Source: Streptomyces sp. NBC_00690 (GTDB lineage: Bacteria; Actinomycetota; Actinomycetes; Streptomycetales; Streptomycetaceae). Taken from it: a DNA stretch of 64,000 bases. The notes below the pieces were generated by a model. The model did no database searches. It saw nothing but the letters and a program-made list of their open reading frames with translations, and had not been told where the DNA came from. The position numbers and the translations under genes are program-made. Position 1 is the stretch's first letter. Each line of letters opens with the position of its first letter. Positions 28,843 through 38,240 of the stretch are shown one piece after another. The stretch is from positions 2,418,001 through 2,482,000 of the forward strand of contig NZ_CP109009.1 in NCBI RefSeq assembly GCF_036226685.1. Direction: 5' to 3'.

Positions 28843-29385
28843 ATGACGACTTCCGCACACCGCCCCGCCGATCCCACGCGTGCGGCCGGCTCGGTCACCG
28901 ACGGCCTCGTCGCGGCGAACCAGCAGTACGCAGCCGGGTTCGAGGACCCGGGCATGGATGCGCGCCCCGTGCTCAAAGTGGCCGTGGTCGCCTGCATGGA
29001 CGCCCGCCTCGACCTCCACGCCGCACTCGGCCTCGAACTGGGCGACTGCCACACCATCCGCAACGCCGGAGGAGTGGTGACCGATGATGTGATCCGTTCG
29101 CTGACCATCAGCCAGCGGGCGCTGGGCACCCGAACCGTCATCCTCATCCACCACACCGGCTGCGGTCTGGAGTCGCTCACCGAGGACTTCCGCCACGAGT
29201 TGGAGCGTGAGGTCGGGCAGCGCCCGCAGTGGGCGGTGGAGGCGTTCCGCGATGTCGAGCAGGACGTACGGCAGTCGATGCAGCGGGTCCGCACATCGCC
29301 GTTCCTGCTGCACACCGATGATGTGCGCGGCTTCGTTTTCGATGTGCACGACGGTCTGCTTCGGGAGATCGACCCCAGTTCGTAA
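28843..29385 (+). CDS. Beta-class carbonic anhydrase
   Basis: A 180-residue beta-carbonic anhydrase interconverting CO2 and bicarbonate in the cytoplasm. The zinc ligands and dyad are visible: Cys51-Met-Asp53-Ala-Arg55 (CMDAR) and His104-x-x-Cys107 (HHTGCG). RNAGGVVTDDVIRSL is the family signature between them. It is a short, single-domain type found in actinobacteria. ATG 28843 (MTTSAHRPAD) is preferred over an ATG 87 bp upstream, whose extra residues look non-coding. It is monocistronic, with 196 bp before the MoxR gene. Confidence 0.93.
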   Translation: MTTSAHRPADPTRAAGSVTDGLVAANQQYAAGFEDPGMDARPVLKVAVVACMDARLDLHAALGLELGDCHTIRNAGGVVTDDVIRSLTISQRALGTRTVILIHHTGCGLESLTEDFRHELEREVGQRPQWAVEAFRDVEQDVRQSMQRVRTSPFLLHTDDVRGFVFDVHDGLLREIDPSS

Positions 29386-29581
29386 CCCTCAGAGGCTCCC
29401 GGCAATCACCCCAAACACGGCAAATCCCTCCCAGTTATCCACAGGCGAGTGACACGGGACGGTAACGGCAACAAGAATGCGGGGGTAGCACCCCCTCCGG
29501 AACTTCCAGGGACCGGTGTTCGTGTTTGGGGTGGGCCGGACCGCGTGCGGACCGGCCGGAGAACGTGCCGAGGAGGGCCGG

Positions 29582-30624
<1,043 letters not shown>

Positions 30625-30625
<1 letters not shown>

Positions 30626-31998
30626 TGTCCCACGGGCAGGCCGCCACGGTGGCGGACGCCGAGACGGACACGAACACCGACACGGACGCTTCGGGGGTAC
30701 GGGCCGCGCTGAGCGGGTTGACGACGCGCGGTCGGTCGTTCCTCGCGGCGGGAGTGGCAGCGGCCATCTGCGCCTACGTCCTGGGGCAGAGCGATCTGCT
30801 GCGGGTGGGGCTGCTCCTCGCCGTGCTGCCGTTTGTCTGTGTGGCCGTGCTCTATCGCACCCGCCACCGCGTCACGGGCAGTCGGCGGTTGACCCCCTCC
30901 CGGGTGCCGGCGGGCGCGGAGGCACGCGTCCACCTGCGCATGGACAACGTCTCGCGGCTGCCCACCGGGCTGCTCATGCTCCAGGACCGCGTGCCCTACG
31001 TCCTCGGTCCCCGCCCACGGTTCGTCCTGGACCGGATGGAGGCGGGCGGGCGGCGCGAGGTGTCCTACCGCGTGCGCTCCGATCTGCGCGGACGGTATCC
31101 GCTCGGGCCGCTGCAACTACGGCTGAACGACCCCTTCGGAATGTGCGAACTGACCCGGTCCTTCGGTGCCTTCGACACCCTCACCGTCATACCGCGGACC
31201 GAACCGCTCCCCCCGGTGCGCCTGCTGGGGGACGCCTCGGGGCACGGAGACGGCAGGCTTCGCTCCCTCGCCCTCGCCGGTGACGACGATGTCATTCCCC
31301 GCACCTACCGCTACGGGGACGACCTCAGGCGGGTGCACTGGCGCTCCACCGCCCGCCACGGCGAGTTGATGGTGCGCCGCGAAGAGCAACCACAGCGCGC
31401 CCGTTGCACCGTCCTGCTCGACACCCGCAATCTCGCCTACGAGGGCTCGGGTCCCGATTCGGCCTTCGAGTGGGCGGTCTCCGGCGCCGCTTCCACCTTG
31501 GTGCACATCCTTGAGCGGGGCTTCGCGGTCCGGGTGCTCACGGACACCGGACAGTCCGTACCCGGCGAGGGGGTGAACGGCTTCACCGCGTCCGCCCAGG
31601 AGTCCGCCCAGTCCGCCGGCCTGATGATGGACATGCTCGCCGTCGTCGAGCAGTCGGACGGTGAGGGGCTCACCGCCGCCCATGACGTGTTGCGCGGCGG
31701 GAGTGAAGGTCTGCTGGTGGCCTTCTTCGGCGACCTCGACACGGAGCAGACCGCACTCGCGGGCCGGATGCGACAGCGCGCCGGTGCCGCCGTCGCCTTC
31801 GTTCTGGACAGCGAGAACTGGGCCACCGGCGGAACCGTGACGGCGGCAGTCGACCAGCGCGTCCGAGCCCTGCGCGAGGTCGGGTGGACCGCGCTGGCCG
31901 TCCCGCCCGGGGCGTCGTTGCCTGCGCTGTGGCAGCAGGCGGGTCAACAGCGGGCCGAGACCGGCGGGGGTACGGCCGGGACGGGAACCTGGTCATGA
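30625..31998 (+). CDS. DUF58 domain-containing membrane protein
   Basis: A 457-residue protein. Two membrane helices lie near the N-terminus (FLAAGVAAAICAYVLG and VGLLLAVLPFVCVAVLY). A beta-rich middle part and then the DUF58 core follow, whose signature is PRTYRYGDDLRRVHWRSTA (about 225-243). The C-terminal third resembles a von Willebrand factor A-like fold (TVLLDTRN). The start is either GTG 30622 or the adjacent ATG 30625; both overlap the MoxR stop. DUF58 proteins are always found with MoxR ATPases and often with transglutaminases, suggesting a membrane complex under MoxR control. The biochemical role is unknown. Confidence 0.9.
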
Positions 31999-32014
31999 AC
32001 GGTGGGGGTACGAC

Positions 32015-34438
32015 ATGAGCGGTCGAGGACGGCTGGCGCTCTGCGCCTACGCCGCCACGGTGATGACGGCGAGCGCACTGCTGCCGCTGTTGGACTCGCC
32101 CGGGTGGCTTGTGCAGGCGGCCCTGCTGCTGGGGATCCAGAGCGCTGTCGGTGCGGCTGCCCGGCGGATTTCGCTGGCCCGGCTGTTGACGGTGGCCCTC
32201 CAGACACTGGTGGCCCTGTCCCTGCTCACCTGGGTCTTCGCCCGTGGCCAGGCGGTGCTGGGAGTGATTCCTGGTCCTGCGACATTCCAGTGGTTCGGTG
32301 AACTGCTCGCCACGGGCGGACAGGACATCAGCCGCTACGCCACGCCCGCACCGACCACGGACGGCATCCGACTCATGGTGGTCGGCGGAGTCCTGCTGAT
32401 CGGCCTGTGCGTCGACGTCATAGCGGTCACGCTCCGCAGCGCTGCGCCGGCGGGACTGCCCCTGCTGGCCTTGTACTCGGTCGCCGCCGGACTCTCGGGT
32501 GGAGGTGCCAACTGGCTGTGGTTCCTGCTCGCAGCCTCCGGGTTCCTGCTGCTCCTGCTGGCCGAGAGCAAGGATCGGGTCTCCCGGTGGGGTCGGGTGT
32601 TCCGAGGTGCTCCGGCCGCTCCCCCGCGTGGGGCGCGGGCCTTCGAATCCGACGGTGGTGTGCCCCTGGCGTCCGTTCGCACGGGACGGCGCATCGGAGC
32701 GCTCGCCCTGGGAGTCGCGCTCGTGGTGCCGGCCGCGCTGCCCGCGATGGACGGCGGTCTGCTGGCCGGCGTCGGCGCCGGAGAGGGCTCCGGCTCGGGC
32801 GGCGGCACGATCACCGCGGTGAACCCCCTGGTGTCGCTCCAGGACAATCTGAACCAGTCGGACAACCGCGAGGTCATGCGCTATCGCACCAGTGCCGCAG
32901 GGATCGAGGACCACTATCTGCGGTTCGTGGCACTCGACCAGTTCGACGGAACCACCTGGAAGTCCTCCGAGCGGAAAGTCGAGGACGTGCCCGACCGGCT
33001 GCCCCGGCCGCCCGGGCTGAGCCCGTCGGTGAAGACCACCGCGATCAGGACGAACATCACGGCCGCCGGGTACTACGAACAGAACTGGCTCCCCCTCCCC
33101 TATCCCGCGACGGAGGTGTCGATCGACGGCCGCTGGCGGTTCGAGCCCGAGGGCAGGACCGTGGTCGGTGACCGCGGCGAGGACACGCGCAGTGCCCAGT
33201 ACACGGTGGAAAGTCTGCTGGTGGAGCCCACGGCGGAGCAGTTGGCGCAGGCACCGCCGGCCCCGGCCAAGCTGCGGCGCGAGTACACCAGGGTTCCGGA
33301 CTCCCTACCCGCAGTCGTGCGCAGGACGGCGGAGAACGTGACCCGCGGCGCGAACAACGACTACCAGCGAGCGGTGATGCTCCAGGAGTGGTTCACCGTG
33401 GGCGGTGGCTTCACCTACGACACCCAGGTGCAGTCAGGCACGGGGAGCCAGGCGATCGTCCGGTTCCTCCGGGACAAGCAGGGATTCTGCATCCACTTCT
33501 CGTTCTCCATGGCAGCCATGGCCCGCACCCTGGGGATACCCGCGCGGGTCGCGGTCGGCTTCACCCCCGGCACTCCGGGGGCGGACAGCACGGTCTCCGT
33601 GGCAGTGCGGGATGCCCACGCCTGGCCCGAGTTGTACTTCGAGGGCGTGGGATGGACACGGTTCGAGCCCACCCCCAGCCGGGGCAACGTTCCCCAGTAC
33701 GCACAGCCCGAGACCCCGTCCGGGGCCCCGAGCAACCCCACCGCACCCGAGGCGGCAGCGTCGAACGAGCCGTCGGCGGCCCCGTCGCCCACCGACAGTT
33801 GCTCCCCGGAACTGCGACGCCTCGGTGAGTGCGGCGCCGCCGCGCCGCAGGACCTGGCCACCCCCACCGACGCGGGCGCCTCGGCCTGGAACGTCCTGCT
33901 CACCGGTGTGACGGTGCTGGTCGCACTGCTCGTGCCGCTGTCGCCCATGCTGCTGAGACTGAGAATCCGGTCCCGACGGCTGGGTTCCGGCGGGCGCACG
34001 GAGGCGGATGCCACGCACCGGACGTTGGCAGCGTGGCACGAGGTGCTGGACACGGCCTGGGACCACGGAATCGCACCGGACGGCTCCGACACACCGCGCA
34101 GGACCGCGGCCCGGATCGTTCGCGAGGGACAACTCGAAGGCGAGGCGGCGGACACCGTCCACCAGATGGCCGGCGCCGTCGAGAAGGTGTTGTACGCGCC
34201 CCACCGCCAGGTCACCGGTGGCCTGGTCGACGATGCCGCACGCATCCGAGCGGGGCTGGGTGCAGCAGCGGGCAGAGGCACCCGGCTACGGGCACTTCTC
34301 CTGCCCCGATCGTCCATTCGGGTGATCTGGGCCGTTTCAGCCCGCTGGATCACCGTCGCCGAGCGGTTGCGCGCAAGCCGCTGGTCGCCGGCCCGTGGGG
34401 CAGCGCTACTGCGCCGCCCGTTGCGGCAGCGGAGCTGA
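32015..34438 (+). CDS. TgpA-type transglutaminase-like membrane protein
   Basis: An 807-residue protein. Six or more N-terminal membrane helices (1-250) precede a large extracytoplasmic region with the transglutaminase-like core. The Cys is in KQGFCIHFSFSMAAMARTLG (about residue 492), and the His and Asp are in VRDAHAWPELYFEGVGWTRF. A Pro/Ser/Ala-rich linker, one more helix (AWNVLLTGVTVLVALLVPLS) and a C-terminal cytoplasmic DUF4129-like part complete it. The usual GxCE around the Cys is GFCIH here. It is the third gene of the MoxR operon, 16 bp after DUF58. A cysteine-transfer or protease activity on cell envelope proteins is plausible, not proven. Confidence 0.9.
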   Translation: MSGRGRLALCAYAATVMTASALLPLLDSPGWLVQAALLLGIQSAVGAAARRISLARLLTVALQTLVALSLLTWVFARGQAVLGVIPGPATFQWFGELLATGGQDISRYATPAPTTDGIRLMVVGGVLLIGLCVDVIAVTLRSAAPAGLPLLALYSVAAGLSGGGANWLWFLLAASGFLLLLLAESKDRVSRWGRVFRGAPAAPPRGARAFESDGGVPLASVRTGRRIGALALGVALVVPAALPAMDGGLLAGVGAGEGSGSGGGTITAVNPLVSLQDNLNQSDNREVMRYRTSAAGIEDHYLRFVALDQFDGTTWKSSERKVEDVPDRLPRPPGLSPSVKTTAIRTNITAAGYYEQNWLPLPYPATEVSIDGRWRFEPEGRTVVGDRGEDTRSAQYTVESLLVEPTAEQLAQAPPAPAKLRREYTRVPDSLPAVVRRTAENVTRGANNDYQRAVMLQEWFTVGGGFTYDTQVQSGTGSQAIVRFLRDKQGFCIHFSFSMAAMARTLGIPARVAVGFTPGTPGADSTVSVAVRDAHAWPELYFEGVGWTRFEPTPSRGNVPQYAQPETPSGAPSNPTAPEAAASNEPSAAPSPTDSCSPELRRLGECGAAAPQDLATPTDAGASAWNVLLTGVTVLVALLVPLSPMLLRLRIRSRRLGSGGRTEADATHRTLAAWHEVLDTAWDHGIAPDGSDTPRRTAARIVREGQLEGEAADTVHQMAGAVEKVLYAPHRQVTGGLVDDAARIRAGLGAAAGRGTRLRALLLPRSSIRVIWAVSARWITVAERLRASRWSPARGAALLRRPLRQRS

Positions 34439-34460
34439 CCGGACGGATCGGATGCATGAC

Positions 34461-34494
34461 AGAGGGCCGACGCAGTGCAGCGCGTCGGCCCTCT
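34461..34494 (+). terminator. Hairpin terminator after the MoxR operon
   Basis: AGAGGGCCGACGC (34461-34473) and GCGTCGGCCCTCT (34482-34494) make a perfect 13-bp stem with an 8-nt loop, 22 bp after the transglutaminase stop. It lacks a long T-run, as usual in Streptomyces. The following ~290 bp up to the next hairpin hold no gene that I can support. Confidence 0.8.
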
Positions 34495-34788
34495 CGGACG
34501 TCTGGCGATCAGATGGTGAGCAGCCCCGGATGGGAACGGGGACACGCGGGCAAGGGGACGAGGGTTGGCCCGGGGACCGGTCCGGACGACCGTCGCTGCC
34601 GCCGGGCGGGCGACCCACCCCGGCATGGACCGGAGCGGATGGCACTGACCAGAGGTGACGTGGCTTGCGCAGAGCCGGGGTCACGAAGACCACGGCCGCG
34701 CGTCACAGACGTTTGTCAGGCGTTCCACCGACGGAGCGGGTTCGACGGCCTGACAAGGCGGTGCTGAGGAGCAGCTGGGTCCAACAAA

Positions 34789-34811
34789 GCCGGCCCGGAC
34801 ACCGGGCCGGC
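34789..34811 (-). terminator. Hairpin terminator after the DUF3040 gene
   Basis: GCCGGCCCGG (34789-34798) pairs with CCGGGCCGGC (34802-34811) in a perfect 10-bp stem with a 3-nt loop. Read on the minus strand it lies 13 bp past the DUF3040 stop and is followed by TTTGTTGG, a short T-rich tail. It is convergent with the MoxR operon terminator. Confidence 0.8.
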
Positions 34812-34824
34812 GGGATCGGTTGTT

Positions 34825-35232
34825 TCAGTGGCCTTGCTCGTCGCGGCGGCGCTGCCACCGCTCTTCGATCCGGTCCATCACCGATTTACGCTGACGGGAC
34901 TGACGGGGCTGGCGGCGAGCACCCGCTGCCGCATCCCCCAGGGTCTGCTGCTCACCCGGCTTCGGCGCTTTGCGCCATCCGGTGACCGCCAGGACCGCAC
35001 AGCCCAGCATGACGAGGAACCCCACCACGCTGATCCAGATCTGCTGCGCGACCATTCCGGCCATGAGGAGCGCGATACCCACCAGGAAGCCCGCGACCGC
35101 TTGGTAGACCCGTCGCCGGGTGTACGTACGCAGCCCGCTTCCCTCAAGCGCTGTAGCGAACTTGGGATCTTCGGCGTACAGCGCTCGCTCCATCTGCTCG
35201 AGCATTCGCTGCTCGTGCTCCGAGAGCGGCAC
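34825..35232 (-). CDS. DUF3040 membrane protein
   Basis: A 135-residue actinobacterial DUF3040 protein. It begins MPLSEHEQRMLEQMERALY, the family hallmark. Two adjacent hydrophobic segments (YQAVAGFLVGIALLMAGMVA and ISVVGFLVMLGCAVLAVTG) form a hairpin in the membrane. The C-terminus is highly basic and Gln/Arg-rich (RRQPRQSRQRKSVMDRIEER). Function is unknown; the charged tail suggests interaction with nucleic acid or acidic proteins at the membrane. Confidence 0.9.
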   Translation of the reverse strand: MPLSEHEQRMLEQMERALYAEDPKFATALEGSGLRTYTRRRVYQAVAGFLVGIALLMAGMVAQQIWISVVGFLVMLGCAVLAVTGWRKAPKPGEQQTLGDAAAGARRQPRQSRQRKSVMDRIEERWQRRRDEQGH

Positions 35233-35481
35233 GGAGTCCTCCTAGTCGTCGGCCGCGGGGGCGACCGTTTGCGGCCCTTTCAGGATAGGCAGGGAATCGC
35301 CCCCGTGAAACCCGCCCTCTACGCCAATTCGCCAGCTTGGGCCGCCACGGCGGCTTTGGCTGTTGAGGCGTAGATTCCCCAACCTCCGATCCGTCATGCC
35401 GGATGGTGTCCTTCGATCATACGGGGAGATCGACACGATCGGGGGGTCTGTGGCGTACTCCATCTGCGGCTGAGCCCCTGA

Positions 35482-36264
35482 TCAGGCGTGCTTCTCACCC
35501 AGGACGTGCAGCTGGGAGGCGACCGAGTGGAATGCGGAGAGCTCGGCGGCGGCCGCCTCCAGCTTGAGGAGGGCGTCCAGAGCACCCGGCTCGGTGTCCA
35601 CCAGAACGCCGGGGACCAGATCCGCGAAGATCCGTACGCCGTGCACGGCACCGACCTCCACTCCGGCCTCCCCGCACAATTCGGTGAGCTGCTCGGCAGT
35701 GAATCGACGGGGCACCGGGTCGCCGTCGCCCCAACGTCCGGCGGGGTCGGTCAGCGCCTGGCGCGCCTCGGCGAAGTGGCCGGCGAGGGCGCGGGCGATG
35801 ACGGCACCGCCCAGCCCTGCCACCAGCAGACTGATCGCACCCTCGGGCCGCAGGGCGTCCACCGCGTTGCGCACGCCCTCGACGGGGTCATCCACGTATT
35901 CCAGGACCCCGTGGCACAGGACGATGTCGTAGGAGCCGCGTTCCACCACGTCGAAGAGGCCGTGCACATCGCCCTGCACGCCGCGGACGCGTTCGGCGAC
36001 ACCGGCCTCGGCGGTGCGGCGCTCCAGCGCGAAGAGGGCGTTGGGGCTGGGGTCGACCACGGTGACCCGGTGGCCGAGCTGCGCGACCGGTACGGCGAAC
36101 GAGCCGCTGCCGCCGCCGGTGTCGAGGACGTCGAGGACGTCCGTCCCGGTCGCCTTGACCCGACGGTCGAGAGCGTCCTTCAGGACTTCCCAGACCACGG
36201 AGGTGCGCAGAGAGGCCCGGGGCGGGCGCGGTGGGGTCTCCCCACGGGGGGACTGGTCCGGCAC
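35482..36264 (-). CDS. Class I SAM-dependent methyltransferase
   Basis: A 260-residue Rossmann-fold methyltransferase. Motif I is VLDVLDTGGGSGSFAVPVAQ (about 42-61), motif II VTVVDPSPNALFALE, and post-I YDIVLCHGVLEYVDDP. The C-terminal part (RFTAEQLTELCGEAGVEVG) resembles the SmtA/CmoM-like tRNA or small-molecule methyltransferases. The GTG at 36264 is favoured by GAGGAG 9 nt upstream; an ATG at 36417 would add 51 residues of unlikely composition. The substrate is not evident. Confidence 0.88.
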   Translation of the reverse strand: MPDQSPRGETPPRPPRASLRTSVVWEVLKDALDRRVKATGTDVLDVLDTGGGSGSFAVPVAQLGHRVTVVDPSPNALFALERRTAEAGVAERVRGVQGDVHGLFDVVERGSYDIVLCHGVLEYVDDPVEGVRNAVDALRPEGAISLLVAGLGGAVIARALAGHFAEARQALTDPAGRWGDGDPVPRRFTAEQLTELCGEAGVEVGAVHGVRIFADLVPGVLVDTEPGALDALLKLEAAAAELSAFHSVASQLHVLGEKHA

Positions 36265-36617
36265 GGCAGTTGACTCCTCGAACGGGTGCCGCCCCCGGGA
36301 CCGCTGCGGCGCGACGGGGCGGACGGTGTGCGATGACCTGGGCCGACGGATGTCGGGTCGGACCTGATCGATGGACGCTCGGTGGGCTTGGAACATCTCC
36401 CACCCTATTGCCTCCACCGCATGTCCCAGCGTTCCGTCTCATGTGACGGCCTGCACTGACCTCGGCCGTCGCAGGCACTCCTCTCCCGTGCGCGGGAGGA
36501 CATGCTTGCTCGATCCGCGGCACCGCAACCGCTCCCGCGGCTGGCGGACCTTCTCCGCGAACCTCGCCCGGCTCGGGGAGGCACCCACAGGAGAGAGCCT
36601 GAAGATCTCATAGGACC
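36265..36617. other. Intergenic region between HEPN and methyltransferase genes
   Basis: About 350 bp without a gene I can support. It lies 3' of the HEPN gene and 5' of the methyltransferase gene, both on the minus strand, so it should contain the methyltransferase promoter. I see no strong hairpin, repeat or recognised operator here. Confidence 0.4.
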
Positions 36618-37214
36618 TCAGGCTCCCCGCACCGCCTCCGCGTCCTCCTCCTGCGCCGCATCCGTCCGGCCTTCCCTCGGGAGCGGCAGGACCGGTTGGA
36701 CGATCAGCATCCGCTCGACGAGCCGCAGGAACATGGCGGCGTCACGCAGGAGTCCATCGGCATCGCGGCTGCTCGCCGCACCGGCTATGCCGGCTTCGGC
36801 CCGCGCCCGACGAGCGGCGCCCGAGGCGAACAGGGTGCTCCACTCGGAGAGTTCGGGTGCGGTCTCGGGCAGCAGTTCCCAGGCGGTGCGGATGCCCGCC
36901 CGTCGACCGCGACGGGGAGCGCTCCCCGAGGCCGGTGGCCCTGCGGGGGAGCCATCGGGATGCCCCCGGGCGGCCAGTACGGCCGCCGCGGTGCGCAGGG
37001 CGGCCAGATGGGCCCTCGCATAGCGCTCGTTGGGCACATCGAGGGTGGCGGCCTCATCGAGCCCGGTGCGGGCCTGGGCCAGGAGATCGAGGGCCGCGGG
37101 CGGCGCCGTTGCGCGCCGCAGGACGGGGTGGACGTCGCTCGCGGGCCCGGCCAGTGAGGGGACAGGGCCGGTGACACGGCGCCGGTGTGCGGCGGCCGGA
37201 TGACGGTTGGCCAT
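36618..37214 (-). CDS. SAV_6107-type HEPN domain protein
   Basis: A 198-residue mostly helical protein resembling the SAV_6107 family of actinobacterial HEPN proteins. The core has LDLLAQARTGLDEAATL, NERYARAHLAALRTAAAVL and a helix with FLRLVERMLIVQPVLPLP. A basic loop (GSAPRRGRRAGIR) lies in the middle. ATG 37214 is preferred because AGGAGG lies 6 nt upstream. HEPN proteins are often RNases or their relatives, but the RX4-6H catalytic motif is not obvious here, so RNase activity is doubtful. It diverges from the ABC/YhgE operon, with 153 bp between. Confidence 0.82.
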   Translation of the reverse strand: MANRHPAAAHRRRVTGPVPSLAGPASDVHPVLRRATAPPAALDLLAQARTGLDEAATLDVPNERYARAHLAALRTAAAVLAARGHPDGSPAGPPASGSAPRRGRRAGIRTAWELLPETAPELSEWSTLFASGAARRARAEAGIAGAASSRDADGLLRDAAMFLRLVERMLIVQPVLPLPREGRTDAAQEEDAEAVRGA

Positions 37215-37303
37215 GACGAGCCTCCTGTCGTCGTGTGACGGCTCTGTAGCCGTATGTACCCATCGTGAAGGGCGCCACTGACAATCGGCTTCGACCTGCG
37301 CTT

Positions 37304-37356
37304 TTGCCGTGATCAAAGGTTCGCGATAGTTTTTGAACTGACTGGTCAGTTCAAAA
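37304..37356 (+). promoter_or_regulatory. Promoter with TetR-type inverted-repeat operator
   Basis: TTTTGAACTGAC (37331-37342) and GTCAGTTCAAAA (37345-37356) form a perfect 12-bp inverted repeat around TG. It overlaps the putative -10 box TAGTTT (37327-37332), which sits 17 bp after TTGCCG (37304-37309). A TetR-family gene closes the operon, so the regulator at 40357 probably represses from here. The operon's first GTG is at 37368. Confidence 0.88.
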
Positions 37357-37367
37357 GAGGGGGACGT

Positions 37368-38240
37368 GTGGACGGACCACGCGGGGCGCACATCAGCGCC
37401 GAGGGCCTCGGGCTCAAAGGGCCGCGGGGTTGGGCGTTCCGGGGAATGGACCTCCAGGCCGAACCGGGCTCGCTCATCGCCGTCGAAGGGCCGTCCGGCT
37501 CCGGGCGGACCTGCCTCCTGCTCGCCCTCAGCGGCAGGATGCGCACCACCGAAGGCAGTGCCGAGGTCGATGGACTCCCCCTGCCGCGCAAGCTGGCCGC
37601 CGTCCGCGCGATCAGCGCCCTGGGCCATGTGCCGGGAGTCAATGAACTCGATCCGGCGCTGACCGTCGCCGAGCACCTACGCGAACGGGCCCTCATGCAG
37701 CGCCGGTTCGACGGCTCGCTGACCGAACTGACCCGGAGCCTGCTGCGCTCACGGGCCGACCGCCGCGCCGGTGCACGGCGGCGGATCGAAGAGGCGTTGA
37801 AAGTGGCGGGGCTCGACCCGGCCGTACTCCCCAAGGGGGATCGCACGGCGGTACGCGACCTGGAGCGGCTGGAGGCCCTTCGGCTGTCCGTCGCCCTGGC
37901 GTTGATCGGCCGCCCCCAACTGCTCGCGGTCGACGACACCGACCTCAAGCTCTCCGCCGCCGACCGGCGCGCCGCCTGGGCGCTGCTGCGGTCGGTCGCC
38001 GCGGACGGCACGACCGTACTGGCGGTCTCCAGTCAGGCTCCGCCGGATGCCACGACCGTACGGACCGGCGTATCGGCCGCGACCGCACCGCACTCCGACG
38101 ACCCGGTTGCCGACCGGGCGGAATCCGGTGACCAGGACGACGACAGCGCCGGAACGCACGAGGGCACGGCGAGCGAGAAGAACGAACGGGACGCACAGAG
38201 GGGAACGTCGGATGCGCTCGCCGAGACTGGCCGCGCTTGA
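37368..38240 (+). CDS. ABC-type ATPase with degenerate nucleotide-site motifs
   Basis: A 290-residue protein with an ABC ATPase fold. Every key motif departs from consensus. Walker A is GPSGSGRT (41-48), with Arg47 in place of the Lys. The Q-loop region reads HVPGVNEL, without Gln. The signature region reads DLERLEALRLS instead of LSGGQ. Walker B ends LLAVDD (185-190), with Asp for the catalytic Glu. The H-loop position is Ser (AVSSQ). The last 60 residues are acidic and Ser/Asp/Thr-rich. It overlaps the next gene by 29 bp. It probably binds nucleotide weakly or not at all and may regulate the YhgE partner. The family is certain, hydrolysis doubtful. Confidence 0.85.
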   Translation: MDGPRGAHISAEGLGLKGPRGWAFRGMDLQAEPGSLIAVEGPSGSGRTCLLLALSGRMRTTEGSAEVDGLPLPRKLAAVRAISALGHVPGVNELDPALTVAEHLRERALMQRRFDGSLTELTRSLLRSRADRRAGARRRIEEALKVAGLDPAVLPKGDRTAVRDLERLEALRLSVALALIGRPQLLAVDDTDLKLSAADRRAAWALLRSVAADGTTVLAVSSQAPPDATTVRTGVSAATAPHSDDPVADRAESGDQDDDSAGTHEGTASEKNERDAQRGTSDALAETGRA

